Both the position numbers and the translations under genes were made by a program. The notes under the pieces are model-generated. The model saw only the letters and a list, made by a program, of their open reading frames with translations. It searched no databases and had not been told where the DNA came from. Source: Deltaproteobacteria bacterium (GTDB lineage Bacteria > Desulfobacterota > Desulfobacteria > Desulfobacterales > JAUVVS01). From it: DNA of 5,490 nt. Shown piece by piece: positions 3,676-5,490 of this stretch. The first letter of the stretch is position 1, and the number at the start of each line of letters is the position of its first letter. The stretch is from contig JAUVVS010000167.1 of assembly GCA_030604545.1 (NCBI GenBank), positions 1 through 5,490 on the forward strand, given 5' to 3'.

Positions 3676-5331
3676 AACGAGATCAGAAGTTTGGTTTTTT
3701 GCATTTTTTAACGATGCCTTGATAAAATCTCTAAATAAAGGGTGAGGGTTCATTGGGCGCGACTTGAATTCAGGGTGGAATTGACATCCAAGGAACCATG
3801 GATGGTTCTTGATTTCGACGATTTCAACGAGTTCACCATTCGGAGAAACACCGCTGATGACCAGCCCTTTTTTTTCAAATTTTTCTTTATATTCGTTGTT
3901 GAATTCGTACCTGTGTCGGTGCCTTTCTGAAATATCGGAAATTCCGTATGCCTTATAAGCAAAAGTTTCATTAATAATATGACATGGATAAGCGCCGAGA
4001 CGCATGGTTCCACCCTTGTCTGAAGTTATATCTCGCTTTTGAATTGTTTCTGTCTTGTCATCATACCATTCTTTCATGAGGTAAATAACAGGATACGGCG
4101 CATCACAATCAAACTCGGAACTGTGTGCATTTTTCATATTTGTCACGTTGCGCGCAAATTCTATAACAGCAACCTGCATCCCAAGACATATGCCGAAATA
4201 TGGAATCTTGTTTTCCCTTGCATATTTAACTGCGAGTATTTTTCCCTCCACACCTCGTGATCCAAATCCGCCGGGCACAAGTATACCGCCGGCTTCCTTA
4301 AATATCTCTTCGCAACTTGTTTCATCAATCTTTTCCGAATCAACAAATATAAGATTAACCTTGCAGTCATTAGGAACACCGCTATGATACAGCGCCTCGT
4401 TTAAACTTTTATATGATTCCGTCAAATTGACATATTTCCCGACAATTGCAATATTAACAGAATTTTTCGGAGCTTTGTATTTTTTAACGAATTCTTCCCA
4501 TTCCTCCAGCCTAGGCGCCCTTGTCCAGATGTGAAGCAACTCCACAATTTTATCATCCAGACCTTCCTTATGAAATATCAGAGGAACTTCATATATACAT
4601 TCAACATCTTTTGCAGTGATAACTTCATCCACCCTTACATCGCAAAACAATGCAATCTTGGACTTAATCTCTTTAGACAGATATCTGTCAGTGCGGCAAA
4701 GGAGTATATCAGGCTGAATACCTATACTTCTAAGTTCCTTTACACTGTGTTGGGTCGGCTTAGTTTTAACTTCTCCCGCAGTTTCAATATAAGGCACAAG
4801 GGTAAGATGAATGTATAGTACATTATCTTTCCCCGCGTCAGTTCTGAATTGACGGATAGCTTCCAAAAACGGCAGACTCTCAATATCACCAATCGTTCCA
4901 CCTATCTCAACAATGACCACGTCTACTCCATCGGCCACAAGTTTAATGCTTTTCTTTATTTCGTCTGTAATGTGCGGAATAACCTGCACCGTTCCTCCCA
5001 GGTATTCCCCTTTCCTCTCCTTGGTTATAACGGAATGGTATATCTTACCAGTGGTAAAATTGTTGTCCTGACCTACTTTGGCGCTGGTGAACCTTTCATA
5101 ATGTCCGAGATCCAAATCGGTTTCTGAGCCGTCATCTGTTACAAATACCTCTCCATGCTGAAAAGGATTCATGGTTCCTGGATCAACATTAATGTAAGGA
5201 TCAAGTTTTTGAATCGTTACGGTAAGACCGCGACTTTCAAGAAGTGCTCCGATGGATGCAGAAGCAAGCCCCTTGCCAAGGGATGAAAGTACTCCACCAG
5301 TCACAAATATAAATTTTGTATTATAAGCCAT
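3658..5331 (-). CDS. pyrG: CTP synthase (glutamine-hydrolysing)
   Basis: This cytoplasmic enzyme catalyses the last step of de novo CTP synthesis: UTP is phosphorylated by ATP and aminated with ammonia released from glutamine. The synthetase domain (about 1-270) has the P-loop GGVLSSLGKG (12-21, K20), the Mg/nucleotide motif DPGTMNPFQHGEV (50-62), and metal ligands D74 and E142. The class I glutamine amidotransferase domain (about 290-540) shows the oxyanion region GGFGSRG (354-360), nucleophile C382 in GICLGMQ, and the catalytic pair H519 and E521 in CQFHPEF. Its 557 residues are slightly more than E. coli PyrG (545); the surplus is a hydrophilic tail encoded partly by a tandem repeat. The start is supported by AAGGA (5339-5343) 7 nt before the ATG and by the family-typical N-terminus. 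Its usual partner genes are not in view. Confidence 0.99.
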   Translation of the reverse strand: MAYNTKFIFVTGGVLSSLGKGLASASIGALLESRGLTVTIQKLDPYINVDPGTMNPFQHGEVFVTDDGSETDLDLGHYERFTSAKVGQDNNFTTGKIYHSVITKERKGEYLGGTVQVIPHITDEIKKSIKLVADGVDVVIVEIGGTIGDIESLPFLEAIRQFRTDAGKDNVLYIHLTLVPYIETAGEVKTKPTQHSVKELRSIGIQPDILLCRTDRYLSKEIKSKIALFCDVRVDEVITAKDVECIYEVPLIFHKEGLDDKIVELLHIWTRAPRLEEWEEFVKKYKAPKNSVNIAIVGKYVNLTESYKSLNEALYHSGVPNDCKVNLIFVDSEKIDETSCEEIFKEAGGILVPGGFGSRGVEGKILAVKYARENKIPYFGICLGMQVAVIEFARNVTNMKNAHSSEFDCDAPYPVIYLMKEWYDDKTETIQKRDITSDKGGTMRLGAYPCHIINETFAYKAYGISDISERHRHRYEFNNEYKEKFEKKGLVISGVSPNGELVEIVEIKNHPWFLGCQFHPEFKSRPMNPHPLFRDFIKASLKNAKNQTSDLVKSSSS

Positions 5332-5351
5332 GTATTTTTCCTTAATATTAT

Positions 5352-5383
5352 ATGATGAATTCGACTTATTACGAATTCATCAT
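5352..5383. repeat. Palindrome copy C in the pyrG leader
   Basis: ATGATGAATTCG (5352-5363) and CGAATTCATCAT (5372-5383) form a perfect 12-bp stem around the loop ACTTATTA. It is the most complete of the three copies and has the same orientation on the plus strand. It lies 20 bp upstream of the pyrG start, outside the Shine-Dalgarno (5339-5343). It may end the transcript of an upstream minus-strand gene outside the window, or fold in the pyrG 5' leader. Confidence 0.7.
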
Positions 5384-5418
5384 TTAAAATGCAACAAAAA
5401 AATATGGCGAAGCGATCT

Positions 5419-5447
5419 ATGTTAAAATATAACCCTTATTTGTACAA
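5419..5447 (-). promoter_or_regulatory. Weak candidate promoter upstream of pyrG
   Basis: On the minus strand TTGTAC (5442-5447, 3 of 6) and TAACAT (5419-5424, 4 of 6) stand 17 nt apart. A start near 5412 would put palindrome copy C inside an 80-nt leader. The matches are poor, and pyrG may instead be read from a promoter beyond the right edge. Confidence 0.2.
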
Positions 5448-5454
5448 GTTCAGC

Positions 5455-5470
5455 CACCAAGACACAAAGA
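5455..5470. repeat. Degenerate 8-bp repeat CACCAAGA / CACAAAGA
   Basis: Two adjacent units, CACCAAGA (5455-5462) and CACAAAGA (5463-5470), differ at one base and resemble the CACTAAGG array at 2401-2423. The surrounding 100 bp to the right edge has no reading frame of note. Confidence 0.45.
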
Positions 5471-5490
5471 AGAGATATCAATTTAAACCT

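Noticed and set aside
3742..5127. Reading frames of 60-95 codons opposite or within pyrG
   Set aside because: They overlap a gene with complete catalytic motifs, have no family features, and are composition shadows.

Overview
The window is AT-rich bacterial chromosome, most likely from a sulfate-reducing member of the Desulfobacterota (Desulfobacteraceae-like). The lineage call rests on a membrane-anchored multihaem cytochrome that closely resembles QrcA of the menaquinone reductase complex, on an NtrC-type sigma-54 activator, and on intergenic spacers packed with short palindromes and 7-8 bp tandem repeats. It is inference; no rRNA or other taxonomic marker is present.

Layout. Positions 1-594 hold no credible gene. 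They contain a long imperfect hairpin (126-211), a smaller hairpin with a direct repeat (275-328), and a near-perfect 19-bp inverted repeat (484-502 / 548-566) in front of the first gene. Positions 595-1965 (+) encode a complete receiver / AAA+ / Fis-HTH sigma-54 response regulator with no partner kinase in view. Convergent to it, 1993-2334 (-) encodes a small Mth938/AAMDC-fold (DUF498) protein. Positions 2335-2781 are non-coding and repeat-rich: a REP-like hairpin, three families of short tandem repeats, and a possible MITE-like unit. Then follow, both on the minus strand, a QrcA-like cytochrome c (2782-3507) with its own promoter, and CTP synthase pyrG (3658-5331). Positions 5332-5490 hold the pyrG leader and more repeats.

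How the parts relate. pyrG is housekeeping (UTP to CTP). The cytochrome would pass electrons between periplasmic c-type cytochromes and the membrane quinone pool, but the qrcB, qrcC and qrcD genes expected after it are absent, so it is either an orphan or has been separated from its operon. The response regulator has every residue needed for phosphorylation and sigma-54 activation; its targets are not visible here. No operon joins the four genes by function.

The most notable signals are not protein-coding. One palindrome (arms TGATGAATTCG / CGAATTCATCA around an 8-nt ACTTTTTA-type loop) occurs three times in one orientation; twice it overlaps or supplies a stop codon. Short tandem repeats of unrelated sequence lie in or beside the spacers and even form the last codons of pyrG. 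The inverted repeat before the response regulator fits either an operator pair or a leader-RNA hairpin. I found no strong evidence of a new multi-gene system.
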